From Klebsiella spallanzanii (GTDB lineage: Bacteria; Pseudomonadota; Gammaproteobacteria; Enterobacterales; Enterobacteriaceae), in contig NZ_CABGGS010000012.1 of the NCBI RefSeq assembly GCF_902158555.1, positions 482,880 through 546,879 on the forward strand: a DNA stretch of 64,000 bases, read 5' to 3'. Shown here piece by piece: positions 50,280 through 59,218 of this stretch; position 1 is the stretch's first letter; every line of letters starts with the position of its first letter. The notes beneath the pieces were generated by a model. That model worked only from the letters and a program-made list of their open reading frames with translations. It was not told the DNA's origin and did no database searches. The position numbers were made by a program, and so were the translations under genes.

Positions 50280-52484
50280 TTACTTCTTACGCAACAATCG
50301 CAGCGCGTTGGCGGTGACCAGCACCGTCGCCCCGGTGTCCGCCAGCACCGCCAGCCACAGGCCGGTCAGGCCGAGCAGGGTGGTGACGAGGAAAATCGCC
50401 TTCAGACCTAGCGCGATAGCAATGTTCTGTCGGATGTTGGCGTGGGTGGCTCGGGCCAGTGAAATCATCTGTGCTAGCCCGGTGAGGCGGTTGTGGGTTA
50501 ACGCTGCGTCGGCGGTCTCCAGGGCCACGTCGGTACCGCTGCCCATGGCGATACCAATCGTCGCCGCTTTCATCGCCGGAGCGTCGTTGATGCCGTCGCC
50601 GACCATCGCCAGCGGCGCTTGTGCATTAAGCGCCATCACCGCCTGCACTTTATCCGCAGGTAGCAGCCCGGCGCGGAACTCCAGACCCAGCTGGCTGGCG
50701 ATGGCCGCCGCCGCGCGCGGGTTATCGCCGGTCAGGATGATCCCCTGAACGCCTAGCTGATGGAGTTCATCCACCGCCTGGCGGGCATCATCACGCAGCG
50801 TATCGCGTAGCGCCAGGATCCCCAGCAGTCTCTCATCGCGCATCACCAGCACCACGGTTTGCCCGGCCCCCTCCAGTTGCTGAATACGTTCCTCATACTG
50901 CGGGTCGCTATTTTTACCGGCGGCGCAAATCAGCACCCGACGACCGTCGACTTGCGCCTCAATGCCGGAACCGGCCAGCGCGCGCTGGGCGTGCGCTTCT
51001 GGGATGGCGAGCTGGCGTTGTTCTGCCTCCCGCACCACGGCCTGAGCTAACGGGTGGCTGGAGCCTTGCTCCACGGCCGCCGCCAGCGACAGCAGATCGT
51101 TTTCGGCGATGTCCGCGGTGGTGATAACGGCGGTCACGCGCGGCTGGCCGATGGTCAGGGTGCCGGTTTTATCAAACGCGACCTGGCGCACGCGTCCTAA
51201 CTGCTCCAGCGCCGCGCCGCCCTTAATCAGCGCGCCGCGACGCGCCGCTACCGCCAGCCCGGAGGTAATCGCCGCCGGGGTGGAGATGACCAGGGCGCAA
51301 GGGCAGCCGATCAGCAGCAGCGTTAAGCCTTTATAGATCCACGGCAGCCAGGCGCCGGCAAACAGCAGCGGTGGCACAATGGCGACCAGCAGGGCGACGA
51401 CCATAATCGCTGGAGTATAAATACGGCTAAAGCGATCGATAAAACGCTCAATCGGCGCGCGGCGTTCTTCCGCTTCTTCAATGAGCTTAAGAATACGGTC
51501 GATGGCGCTATCGCCCGGTTCGGAAATAACCGTCAGCTGGATCAGGCGATCGACGCTGGTTGCGCCAGCCGCTACCCGTTCACCGGCGTGACGTTCAACC
51601 GGTACGGACTCTCCGGTCAAAGCGCTTTCATCAAAGCTGGCGAAGGGCGACAACAGCTGGCCATCGGCAGGCAGGCGGCCCCCGGCGGCGACTTCAATCA
51701 CGTCGCCAGGGCGCAGGTCGCGCTGGGCGACGGTTTCACGGACGCCATCGCGAACGCGGATTGCCGTGTCGGGTTTCAGCGCCATCAATGCGCTAACCCC
51801 CTGACGCGCGCGGCTGGCGGCCCAGCCTTCAAGACGCTCGCCAATCAAGAACAGCAGCAGCACCATTGCCGCTTCGGCGGTCGCACCGATAAACAGCGCA
51901 CCGATGGCCGCGACGCTCATCAGGGTTTCAATGGCGAACCAGCTTCCGCTTTTGATCAGGCGAATGGCCTGACGGGCGACGGGCCACAGGCCAACAAGAG
52001 TGGTGGCTACGAATGCCATTTCGCCAAAGGGATGGTTGAACTGCTCGAGTCCCCAGCTTAGCGCCATCATGACGACCAGAGTGATAAGCGGCAGATTTTC
52101 GCGCAGCCACGAGGTCTGTTCCTCTTGCTGCGGAGCGCTTTCATCACGCAGTTTGTATCCTGCGGCGCGAACGGCGCTTTCGACCTGCGGGCGGACATCA
52201 CCATCGGCGTTGACCAGCAGTTTTTCTGTGGCAAACAGCACCTGAACCTGGCTGACCCCCGGTACCTGGCGAACGGCGGTTTCGACCTTGCGGGCGCAGG
52301 CTGCGCAATCCATACCTTCGACCAGCCAGCTATAGCGTGCCTGATTCAATGCTTCGTTTTCAGCGGCGGTTTCGGTGCTGCAGGCGTGGTCCGAGCAGCA
52401 GCTTTCCGACGGCTGTTCGGCTGGGGTAAATTTTAATGATGAGAAGTGTGGGACTTTTTTATCCTGCGATTCTGGAGCCGACAT
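50280..52484 (-). CDS. zntA: Zn/Cd/Pb-exporting P1B-type ATPase ZntA
   Basis: A 734-residue inner-membrane metal pump. The N-terminal metal domain has an extra cysteine cluster (SCCSDHACS) and the GMDCAACARK motif. Core parts are the TGES actuator loop, the metal-site CPC in LLLIGCPCALVIS, the phosphorylation motif DKTGT, the HP motif SSHPLAQA and the hinge GDGINDAPAM. The promoter at 52523-52554 has the ZntR layout. GGAGGG precedes the ATG. Confidence 0.96.
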   Translation of the reverse strand: MSAPESQDKKVPHFSSLKFTPAEQPSESCCSDHACSTETAAENEALNQARYSWLVEGMDCAACARKVETAVRQVPGVSQVQVLFATEKLLVNADGDVRPQVESAVRAAGYKLRDESAPQQEEQTSWLRENLPLITLVVMMALSWGLEQFNHPFGEMAFVATTLVGLWPVARQAIRLIKSGSWFAIETLMSVAAIGALFIGATAEAAMVLLLFLIGERLEGWAASRARQGVSALMALKPDTAIRVRDGVRETVAQRDLRPGDVIEVAAGGRLPADGQLLSPFASFDESALTGESVPVERHAGERVAAGATSVDRLIQLTVISEPGDSAIDRILKLIEEAEERRAPIERFIDRFSRIYTPAIMVVALLVAIVPPLLFAGAWLPWIYKGLTLLLIGCPCALVISTPAAITSGLAVAARRGALIKGGAALEQLGRVRQVAFDKTGTLTIGQPRVTAVITTADIAENDLLSLAAAVEQGSSHPLAQAVVREAEQRQLAIPEAHAQRALAGSGIEAQVDGRRVLICAAGKNSDPQYEERIQQLEGAGQTVVLVMRDERLLGILALRDTLRDDARQAVDELHQLGVQGIILTGDNPRAAAAIASQLGLEFRAGLLPADKVQAVMALNAQAPLAMVGDGINDAPAMKAATIGIAMGSGTDVALETADAALTHNRLTGLAQMISLARATHANIRQNIAIALGLKAIFLVTTLLGLTGLWLAVLADTGATVLVTANALRLLRKK

Positions 52485-52522
52485 AGGACCCTCCGGGTAA
52501 TGATAATTTTCTCATTACCCAA

Positions 52523-52554
52523 AGGATACACTCTGGAGTCGACTCCAGAGTCAA
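52523..52554 (-). promoter_or_regulatory. ZntR-controlled zntA promoter
   Basis: On the minus strand, -35 TTGACT and -10 TATCCT are separated by 20 bp, the overlong spacer typical of MerR-family promoters. The spacer holds a perfect 22-bp palindrome at 52530-52551 (arms ACTCTGGAGTC and GACTCCAGAGT). Same arrangement as E. coli zntA; zinc-bound ZntR would untwist the DNA to activate. Confidence 0.95.
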
Positions 52555-52562
52555 GCGCTTAA

Positions 52563-53189
52563 TTACAAATAAAGCGCGCGGACGATCAGGAAGTGCCCGG
52601 CGAAGTAAAACGCCGAGGAGATAGCGTTGTCAGCGCGGAACCGGCGACGGTAATGGCTAATGAGCCAGACCGCGTTGCCGAGCAGCAGGAACGCTGCGCC
52701 AACGAAGCCAGACAGCGCGGTATCTGTCGGGCGGGCGAACCACAGCTCACCGGCCAACCAGACCATCACCAGCGTCATACCGATAAAGGTGAACACCGGC
52801 ATCCGCATTTCTTCCAGCCGGGTCCAGATAATCGCCAGCAGCAGAGCGCCGAGGATCAGCAGCACCAACGGTAGCGGCCAGAAGAACGACAGCGTTAGCT
52901 GGCTGGCAAACCAGATGGTGTAGAGCAGATGCGAGAGAAAGAACGCTCCCACGGCGTACATTACCCGCTGGCGAGGCAGCAACGTGAGCGCATCGCCAAC
53001 CAGCGAGGCGCAAAGACCGGCCAGCACCAGATAGCTGATGGCGTTAAACATCGGCGCTTGCCAGGCCAGTAACAGAAGCAGGATCAACGTGACGGGCTTA
53101 AACACCCAACGACGCCAGGCGGGTCCACGATAAGATGCATCGACGTAAAGCCATGCGGAGAAACAGACAGCAATAAATGACCAAAGCAT
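52563..53189 (-). CDS. yhhN: YhhN/TMEM86-family membrane protein
   Basis: A 208-residue inner-membrane protein with about eight helices. The family also contains animal lysoplasmalogenase TMEM86; conserved polar residues lie in [11 protein letters not shown] and [11 protein letters not shown]. Activity in enterobacteria is untested to my knowledge. AGGGA precedes the ATG. Confidence 0.9.
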   Translation of the reverse strand: MLWSFIAVCFSAWLYVDASYRGPAWRRWVFKPVTLILLLLLAWQAPMFNAISYLVLAGLCASLVGDALTLLPRQRVMYAVGAFFLSHLLYTIWFASQLTLSFFWPLPLVLLILGALLLAIIWTRLEEMRMPVFTFIGMTLVMVWLAGELWFARPTDTALSGFVGAAFLLLGNAVWLISHYRRRFRADNAISSAFYFAGHFLIVRALYL

Positions 53190-53319
53190 AGTAAGTCCCT
53201 GTATCTGTTATCATTAAGTAAGTGATTGTACTTACGGTACTGAATCTCAGTGTAGTGGTTTGCAGCGGAAGATGACAATGTAATACTCTTATTCCTGATA
53301 ATTCCTGGGGGCAAGGTGA

Positions 53320-53679
53320 ATGAGTAAAGTTCCGCTTTTTTTTATGGTTGCCGTTGCCGTCATTGTGGTCGCCGCATCGTATCGTTATGTGCAGCAGCGT
53401 CGGGAAAAGATGGAGAACGAAGCCGCGCCGCTGTTACAAAAGCGGGTGGTGGTGAGTAATAAGCGAGAGAAGGTGCTTAACGACCGTCGCTCACGCCAGC
53501 AGACGGTGACGCCTGCTGGCAGCGAGATGCGTTATGAAGCCAGCTTCAGGCCGGAAGCTGGCGGGCTGGAAGTGGTTTTTCGCCTGCAGGCGCCGCAGTA
53601 TCATGCGCTAAGCGTTGGCGATAAGGGGATGCTGAGCTACAAGGGGTCGCGGTTTGTGAGTTTTACACCGGACCCCTGA
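53320..53679 (+). CDS. yhhM: DUF2500 membrane protein YhhM
   Basis: A 119-residue protein with one N-terminal membrane helix (PLFFMVAVAVIVVAASYRYV) and a beta-rich tail ending LSYKGSRFVSFTPDP. Close to E. coli YhhM in length and sequence. Function unknown. Divergent from yhhN across 130 bp. Confidence 0.88.
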   Translation: MSKVPLFFMVAVAVIVVAASYRYVQQRREKMENEAAPLLQKRVVVSNKREKVLNDRRSRQQTVTPAGSEMRYEASFRPEAGGLEVVFRLQAPQYHALSVGDKGMLSYKGSRFVSFTPDP

Positions 53680-53695
53680 GCGCTTTTGCCCGACA

Positions 53696-53974
53696 CTATT
53701 TCTTCTTCAGGGTCGCCTTGAGCTTTTTTTGCCAGGCGACCAGTTCGAACACGCCGAAGACGAAAATCCGAACCTGCTCGAAGCGCCCCAGCGGCGGCAT
53801 CTCTTTCGTCTGCGTCGCCTTCAGCAGCGTCAACTGCAGACCGTGCATCAGGATCATAAAGATCAGCGCCACGTTAACGAAGATATTCAGCGGCTTTGGG
53901 AACGGTTGAAACAGATTCAGCAATAAAAACGCCCACACGCACAGCATCAGCAAGCGGCCAAAATTAATCAGCAT
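53696..53974 (-). CDS. yhhL: DUF1145 membrane protein YhhL
   Basis: A 92-residue protein with two to three membrane helices (FGRLLMLCVWAFLLLNLF, NIFVNVALIFMILMHGLQL) and a lysine-rich end, WQKKLKATLKKK. I start it at the ATG at 53974, which overlaps the 3' end of rsmD by 11 bp; the longer frame to 54112 is rsmD shadow. Function unknown. Confidence 0.87.
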   Translation of the reverse strand: MLINFGRLLMLCVWAFLLLNLFQPFPKPLNIFVNVALIFMILMHGLQLTLLKATQTKEMPPLGRFEQVRIFVFGVFELVAWQKKLKATLKKK

Positions 53975-54560
53975 GGTTTTCTCCTTGTGCCTCACGTTGG
54001 TAGAGGCGGTAGGCGACCTGTCCGGCCACTTTCTCTCGGTACAGATGCCAGCTTGCAGGCACCGGCGGTAAACCGTTTTCGACTTCACTCTCAATGTAAA
54101 TGAGCGCTTCATCGCTGAGCCAGCCGTTGTCTTCCAGCAGCTTTAGCGTTTCTTCAAGCAGCCCTTTGCGAAACGGGGGATCGACAAACACGATATGGTG
54201 CGGCGTGCCCGCCTGAGCAAGAAACGCTAAGGTATTGGTATTCACGACTTTGCCGTTGCTGGCTTTGAGCGTCGCCAGATTTTTTTGCAGCTGCTGCGCG
54301 ACGCCGCGCTCCATTTCCAGCAGCGTGGCGTTGGCCGCGTAGCGGGAGAGAGCTTCAAGGCCCAGCGCGCCGCTGCCGGCGAAGCAGTCGAGGCAGCTCG
54401 CGTCAACGATTGACGGCGCCAGCCAGTTAAATAGCGTCTCGCGCACCCGGTCGGTGGTCGGGCGCAGACCCGGGCTCTCCGGCACCGGTAATTTACGGCC
54501 TCGCCATTGCCCGCCGATAATACGGATCTGGCCGCTGCCTGCGTGGTTTGGTTTCTTCAT
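53964..54560 (-). CDS. rsmD: 16S rRNA (guanine-966-N2)-methyltransferase RsmD
   Basis: Methylates G966 of 16S rRNA in the assembled 30S subunit. 198 residues with IRIIGGQWRGRKLPVP, the SAM motif DCFAGSGALGLEALSR and the catalytic VFVDPPF. I take the ATG giving MKKPNH as in E. coli; a TTG four codons earlier is also open. It is divergent from ftsY. Confidence 0.95.
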   Translation of the reverse strand: MKKPNHAGSGQIRIIGGQWRGRKLPVPESPGLRPTTDRVRETLFNWLAPSIVDASCLDCFAGSGALGLEALSRYAANATLLEMERGVAQQLQKNLATLKASNGKVVNTNTLAFLAQAGTPHHIVFVDPPFRKGLLEETLKLLEDNGWLSDEALIYIESEVENGLPPVPASWHLYREKVAGQVAYRLYQREAQGENHAD

Positions 54561-54752
54561 CTTTTTGCTCAAGTCTCAACTTCCGGGCTGCTATTCTAAC
54601 GATCGATAGCGGTTGACGAAACCTTAATCCGGGGGCGGTGATGCGAGTTAAGTTAAGTGGTAGACTATCCGACTAATTTCATCATTTTTCAGCTTCCGCT
54701 GCCAACAGGCCGAAGCTGTGCCATGAATTAACAGCGAGGAGTGTAGTCGCAA

Positions 54753-56327
54753 ATGGCGAAAGACAAAAAACGTGGCTTCTTTTCCTGGCTGGGCTTTGGA
54801 CAAAAAGAGCAGGCGCAGGAAAGCGAAACAGAACAAAAAGTAGAAGCCCAGCAAGAAGTTGAAGAACAGGCTGCGGGAAGCGAAGCGCCTGCGGTTGCGC
54901 CTGAAACGATCGATGTACCTGAGGTGGAGAAACCAGACGCCGACGCTTTTGCCGCTGATGTGGTTGAGGTGACCGAGCAGGTTGTGGAAAGCGAACAGCC
55001 ACAGGTGGTTGTCGAATCTCCGGTTGTTGAGGAAATTGCTGAACAGCCAGCAGTAGAAGAGATAGCTGCAGAGCCTCTGGTTGAGGAAGTCATTGCTGAG
55101 CCGGTGGTTGCTGAAGCCGTTGTGGAACACACGCCGGAAGAGGTGATTGCCGAACCGGAAGCAGTCGTAGTTGAAGAAGTTGAAGAAGTTGAAGAAGTTG
55201 AAGAAGTTGAAGAAGTTGAAGAAGTTGAAGAAGTTGAAGAGGCTGTCGCTGAAGAGCCGGAAATCGTTGAGCCGGTAGAAGAAACCGAAATCACCGACGA
55301 AGAGCTGGAAGCGCAGGCTCTGGCAGCGGCTGATGCGGCAGAAAATGCTGTTGAAGTGGTGCCGGACGAAGAGGTTGTCGCGCCGTTAGAGCAGGAAAAG
55401 CCGACCAAAGAAGGTTTCTTCGCTCGCCTCAAGCGCAGCCTGGTGAAAACCAAACAAAACCTCGGTTCCGGATTTATCAGTCTGTTCCGCGGTAAGAAAA
55501 TCGACGATGATCTGTTTGAAGAGCTGGAAGAGCAGCTGCTGATTGCCGATGTTGGCGTGGAAACCACCCGTAAGATCATTACCAATCTTACCGAGGGTGC
55601 CAGTCGCAAACAGCTGCGCGACGCCGAGGCGCTGTACGGCCTGCTGAAAGAAGAGATGGGCGATATTCTCGCTAAAGTGGATGAGCCGCTGAACGTTGAA
55701 GGCAAAACGCCGTTTGTTATTCTGATGGTCGGCGTCAACGGCGTCGGTAAGACAACCACCATTGGCAAGCTGGCGCGGCAGTTCGAGCAGCAGGGCAAAT
55801 CGGTGATGCTGGCGGCAGGAGATACCTTCCGCGCGGCAGCCGTCGAACAGCTCCAGGTTTGGGGGCAACGTAACAATATTCCGGTGATTGCGCAGCATAC
55901 CGGTGCTGATTCCGCATCGGTGATTTTCGATGCTATCCAGGCGGCGAAGGCGCGCAATATTGACGTCCTGATTGCTGATACCGCGGGTCGTCTGCAGAAT
56001 AAATCGCATCTGATGGAAGAACTGAAGAAGATCGTCCGCGTCATGAAAAAACTGGATGTCGATGCGCCTCATGAGGTCATGCTGACCATTGACGCCAGCA
56101 CCGGGCAGAATGCGATTAGCCAGGCCAAACTGTTCCATGAAGCGGTTGGACTGACCGGTATTACCTTGACTAAGCTGGATGGTACCGCCAAGGGCGGGGT
56201 TATCTTCTCGGTTGCTGACCAGTTCAGTATTCCGATTCGCTACATTGGTGTTGGCGAACGAATTGAGGACCTGCGTCCGTTTAATGCGGGCGACTTTATT
56301 GAGGCACTTTTTGCCCGAGAGGATTAA
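54753..56327 (+). CDS. ftsY: Signal recognition particle receptor FtsY
   Basis: SRP-receptor GTPase that brings ribosome-nascent chain complexes to the SecYEG translocon. 524 residues, against 497 in E. coli. The N-terminal A domain (about 1-220) is highly acidic and includes eight consecutive VEE triplets. The conserved NG domain follows with FKKIDD-type N helices, G1 GVNGVGKTTT, DTFRAAAVEQL, DTAGR and TKLDGTAKGG. The extra length is in the A domain, which varies between species. First gene of ftsYEX. Confidence 0.96.
   Translation: MAKDKKRGFFSWLGFGQKEQAQESETEQKVEAQQEVEEQAAGSEAPAVAPETIDVPEVEKPDADAFAADVVEVTEQVVESEQPQVVVESPVVEEIAEQPAVEEIAAEPLVEEVIAEPVVAEAVVEHTPEEVIAEPEAVVVEEVEEVEEVEEVEEVEEVEEVEEAVAEEPEIVEPVEETEITDEELEAQALAAADAAENAVEVVPDEEVVAPLEQEKPTKEGFFARLKRSLVKTKQNLGSGFISLFRGKKIDDDLFEELEEQLLIADVGVETTRKIITNLTEGASRKQLRDAEALYGLLKEEMGDILAKVDEPLNVEGKTPFVILMVGVNGVGKTTTIGKLARQFEQQGKSVMLAAGDTFRAAAVEQLQVWGQRNNIPVIAQHTGADSASVIFDAIQAAKARNIDVLIADTAGRLQNKSHLMEELKKIVRVMKKLDVDAPHEVMLTIDASTGQNAISQAKLFHEAVGLTGITLTKLDGTAKGGVIFSVADQFSIPIRYIGVGERIEDLRPFNAGDFIEALFARED
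55170..55241 (+). repeat. Nine-base tandem repeat inside ftsY
   Basis: Eight copies of GTTGAAGAA, the last ending GAG, encode (Val-Glu-Glu)8. The unit is a multiple of three, so gain or loss of copies keeps the reading frame. Confidence 0.97.
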
Positions 56328-56329
56328 AA

Positions 56330-56998
56330 ATGATTCGCTTTGAACAAGTCAGCAAAGCCTATCTCGGTGGGAGACAAGCGCTACAGGGGGTGACTTTCCA
56401 CCTGCAGGCGGGCGAGATGGCGTTTCTGACCGGCCATTCCGGCGCGGGGAAAAGCACCCTGCTGAAGCTTATCTGCGGTATTGAGCGGCCCAGCGCCGGG
56501 AAAATCCTGTTCGGCGGCCATGATATTAGCCGCCTGAAAAGCCGCGAAGTGCCGTTTTTGCGCCGTCAGATTGGCATGATTTTCCAGGACCACCATCTGC
56601 TGATGGACCGTACCGTTTACGATAACGTGGCGATCCCACTGATTATTGCGGGCGCCAGCGGCGATGATATTCGTCGTCGCGTATCGGCGGCGCTGGATAA
56701 AGTCGGGCTGCTGGACAAAGCGAAAAACCTTCCGATCCAACTTTCTGGTGGTGAACAGCAGCGCGTGGGTATTGCCCGCGCGGTGGTGAACAAACCTGCG
56801 GTCCTGCTGGCGGATGAACCGACCGGTAACCTCGATGAAGCGCTGTCGGAAGGGATCTTACGTCTGTTTGAAGAGTTCAACCGCGTTGGGGTGACGGTTC
56901 TGATGGCGACGCATGCCCTGGGGCTTATCTCCAGTCGTCCGTACCGCGTCCTGTCCCTCAGCGACGGGCATATGCATGGAGGCCGCATCGGTGAATAA
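56330..56998 (+). CDS. ftsE: Cell division ATPase FtsE
   Basis: A 222-residue ABC-type ATPase at the divisome; with FtsX it controls murein hydrolases through EnvC. Walker [15 protein letters not shown], signature [14 protein letters not shown], Walker [13 protein letters not shown]. Starts 2 bp after the ftsY stop and overlaps ftsX by 8 bp. Confidence 0.96.
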   Translation: MIRFEQVSKAYLGGRQALQGVTFHLQAGEMAFLTGHSGAGKSTLLKLICGIERPSAGKILFGGHDISRLKSREVPFLRRQIGMIFQDHHLLMDRTVYDNVAIPLIIAGASGDDIRRRVSAALDKVGLLDKAKNLPIQLSGGEQQRVGIARAVVNKPAVLLADEPTGNLDEALSEGILRLFEEFNRVGVTVLMATHALGLISSRPYRVLSLSDGHMHGGRIGE

Positions 56999-58049
56999 AC
57001 GCGAGGCAATGAACCACATTCGCCGGTTCGGCAATCGATTCGACCGTTTCCGTAATACGGGTGGAGCGGGCGGTAGCGGCGGGCGCAATGCGCCGAAGCG
57101 GCCAAAATCGGCGCCGAACCCGGCTTCCCGTAAGAGCAACGTGTTTAATGAACAGGTGCGCTACGCCTGGAACGGTGCGCTTCAGGATCTGAAAAGCACG
57201 CCGCTGGCGACGTTCCTGACGGTGATGGTGATCGCCATTTCGCTGACCCTGCCAAGCGTGTGCTACATGGTGTACAAAAACGTCAGCACCGCCGCGACGC
57301 AGTATTATCCGACACCGCAAATCACCGTCTATCTGGAAAAAACGCTGGATGACGATGCCGCCGCGCGAGTCGTCGGTCAGCTACAGGCCGAGCAGGGCGT
57401 GGAAAAGGTAAACTACCTGTCGCGCGATGAAGCCCTTGGCGAGTTCCGTAACTGGTCGGGTTTTGGCGGTGCGCTGGATATGCTGGAAGAAAACCCGCTG
57501 CCGGCGGTCGCGATTGTGGTACCGAAGATTGATTTCCAGAGCGTTGAGGCGCTGAACACGCTGCGTGACCGGGTGAGTCATGTTCAGGGCGTTGATGAAG
57601 TGCGTATGGATGATAGCTGGTTTGCGCGGCTCTCGTCGTTGACCGGGCTGGTTGGGCGCGTTTCGGCGATGATCGGCGTGCTGATGATTGCGGCGGTATT
57701 CCTGGTTATCGGCAACAGCGTGCGTTTAAGCATCTTTGCCCGTCGCGATACTATCAATGTGCAGAAACTTATTGGCGCGACCGATGGCTTTATTCTGCGT
57801 CCATTCCTGTACGGCGGCGCGCTGTTAGGTTTCTCCGGCGCATTTTTGTCGCTGATTCTGTCAGAAATTATGGTGATGCGGCTGTCGTCGGCGGTCACCG
57901 AAGTGGCGAAAGTGTTCGGTACCCAGTTCGAACTCAGTGGATTAGGCTTCGATGAATGCCTGCTGATGCTGCTGGTTTGTTCAATGATTGGCTGGGTCGC
58001 GGCCTGGCTGGCAACCGTACAACATTTACGTCACTTTACTCCCGAGTAG
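56991..58049 (+). CDS. ftsX: Cell division membrane protein FtsX
   Basis: A 352-residue protein with four membrane helices and a large periplasmic loop (about residues 95-220) that contacts EnvC. The GTG at 56991 gives the same length as E. coli and the expected MNKR-type start; the frame can extend to 56913 inside ftsE but that is not supported. It ends [13 protein letters not shown], as in E. coli. Confidence 0.95.
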   Translation: MNKREAMNHIRRFGNRFDRFRNTGGAGGSGGRNAPKRPKSAPNPASRKSNVFNEQVRYAWNGALQDLKSTPLATFLTVMVIAISLTLPSVCYMVYKNVSTAATQYYPTPQITVYLEKTLDDDAAARVVGQLQAEQGVEKVNYLSRDEALGEFRNWSGFGGALDMLEENPLPAVAIVVPKIDFQSVEALNTLRDRVSHVQGVDEVRMDDSWFARLSSLTGLVGRVSAMIGVLMIAAVFLVIGNSVRLSIFARRDTINVQKLIGATDGFILRPFLYGGALLGFSGAFLSLILSEIMVMRLSSAVTEVAKVFGTQFELSGLGFDECLLMLLVCSMIGWVAAWLATVQHLRHFTPE

Positions 58050-58057
58050 TAAAAATC

Positions 58058-58066
58058 TGGTATAAT
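58058..58066 (+). promoter_or_regulatory. Extended -10 promoter upstream of rpoH
   Basis: TGGTATAAT is an extended -10 element with a perfect TATAAT, about 240 bp before rpoH and just after the ftsX stop. It probably corresponds to the distal sigma-70 promoter (P1) of E. coli rpoH; no good -35 is seen. Confidence 0.6.
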
Positions 58067-58101
58067 CTTTCCCTGCACTGAATATCTCTCTGCAGGGAAA
58101 G
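58067..58101 (+). other. Strong hairpin after ftsX / at the rpoH P1 start
   Basis: CTTTCCCTGCA pairs perfectly with TGCAGGGAAAG (11 bp, 13-nt loop). There is no T-run right after it. It may end ftsX transcripts or protect their 3' end. Confidence 0.5.
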
Positions 58102-58174
58102 AGTCCCTGTCGGCTTTTCCCTAAACTTCATCTCCATGTCACATTTTGTGCGTAATCTATTCACATCATTGCAT

Positions 58175-58202
58175 GGAACTTGTGGATAAAATCACTGTCT
58201 GA
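58175..58202 (+). promoter_or_regulatory. Sigma-E promoter of rpoH (P3) with overlapping DnaA box
   Basis: GGAACTT and TCTGA, 16 bp apart, are an excellent sigma-E promoter and match E. coli rpoH P3, active at extreme temperature. A perfect DnaA box (TTATCCACA on the minus strand) lies at 58181-58189, inside the spacer; DnaA is known to repress this promoter in E. coli. Confidence 0.9.
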
Positions 58203-58305
58203 TACTAATGTGAGTGATATTCTCGTTGCTCATCAATGCTGGCATGGTTGTTGCTCCTTTGTGAGAACAGAATGATGCCAGAAGATATCGATTGAGAGGA
58301 TTTGA

Positions 58306-59160
58306 ATGACCAAAGATATGCAAACTTTAGCCTTAGCCCCCGTTGGTAACCTGGAATCGTACATCCGGGCAGCTAACACTTGGCCGATGTTATCGGCTGA
58401 TGAAGAGCGGGAGCTTGCTGAAAAGCTGCATTACCAGGGCGATCTGGAAGCAGCGAAAAAGCTGATCCTGTCTCACCTGCGCTTTGTTGTTCATATTGCT
58501 CGTAATTACTCGGGCTATGGCCTGCCGCAGGCGGATTTGATTCAGGAAGGTAATATCGGCCTGATGAAAGCCGTGCGCCGTTTTAACCCGGAAGTGGGTG
58601 TGCGCCTGGTTTCCTTCGCCGTGCACTGGATCAAAGCGGAAATTCACGAATACGTACTGCGTAACTGGCGTATCGTGAAGGTCGCGACCACTAAAGCGCA
58701 GCGTAAGCTGTTCTTTAACCTGCGTAAAACTAAGCAGCGTCTGGGCTGGTTCAACCAGGATGAAGTGGAAATGGTTGCCCGTGAGCTGGGCGTGTCGAGC
58801 AAAGACGTGCGTGAGATGGAGTCACGTATGGCGGCGCAGGACATGACCTTTGATATGTCTTCAGATGATGAATCCGATAGCCAGCCGATGGCTCCGGTGC
58901 TCTATCTGCAGGATAAAACGTCTAACTTTGCTGACGGCATTGAAGACGATAACTGGGAAGAGCAGGCGGCGAATAAGCTGACTGACGCGATGCAGGGTCT
59001 CGACGAGCGCAGCCAGGATATCATCCGCGCCCGCTGGCTGGACGAAGACAACAAGTCCACGCTGCAGGAGCTGGCGGATCGCTACGGCGTTTCGGCCGAA
59101 CGTGTACGTCAGCTTGAAAAGAACGCAATGAAAAAACTGCGCGCTGCTATCGAAGCCTAA
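58306..59160 (+). CDS. rpoH: Heat-shock sigma factor RpoH (sigma-32)
   Basis: A 284-residue sigma-70-family factor for heat-shock promoters. Region 2 holds [45 protein letters not shown], followed by the RpoH box [12 protein letters not shown]; region 4 ends with the helix-turn-helix [27 protein letters not shown]. In E. coli, translation is opened by heat through an mRNA structure covering the first 200 or so bases of the message. The prlC promoter at 17730 is a predicted target. Confidence 0.97.
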   Translation: MTKDMQTLALAPVGNLESYIRAANTWPMLSADEERELAEKLHYQGDLEAAKKLILSHLRFVVHIARNYSGYGLPQADLIQEGNIGLMKAVRRFNPEVGVRLVSFAVHWIKAEIHEYVLRNWRIVKVATTKAQRKLFFNLRKTKQRLGWFNQDEVEMVARELGVSSKDVREMESRMAAQDMTFDMSSDDESDSQPMAPVLYLQDKTSNFADGIEDDNWEEQAANKLTDAMQGLDERSQDIIRARWLDEDNKSTLQELADRYGVSAERVRQLEKNAMKKLRAAIEA

Positions 59161-59183
59161 TCTGAGCGTCAGCTTCCCCCGAT

Positions 59184-59218
59184 AACGCCCCACATTACGT
59201 TGGGGCGTTTTGTTTTTT
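59184..59218. terminator. Terminator of rpoH
   Basis: AACGCCCCA pairs with TGGGGCGTT around an 8-nt loop, then TTTGTTTTTT. It abuts the stop of the convergent MocR gene and may serve both. Confidence 0.92.

Noticed and set aside
54561..54752. Short peptide gene between rsmD and ftsY
   Set aside because: Small frames exist but none has a ribosome site with a sensible start or any family pattern; the region is best read as back-to-back promoters.
54728..56044. 438-residue antisense frame with serine/threonine-rich repeats
   Set aside because: It is the complementary strand of the acidic, repetitive ftsY A domain; codon bias alone keeps it open, with no ribosome site or family similarity.
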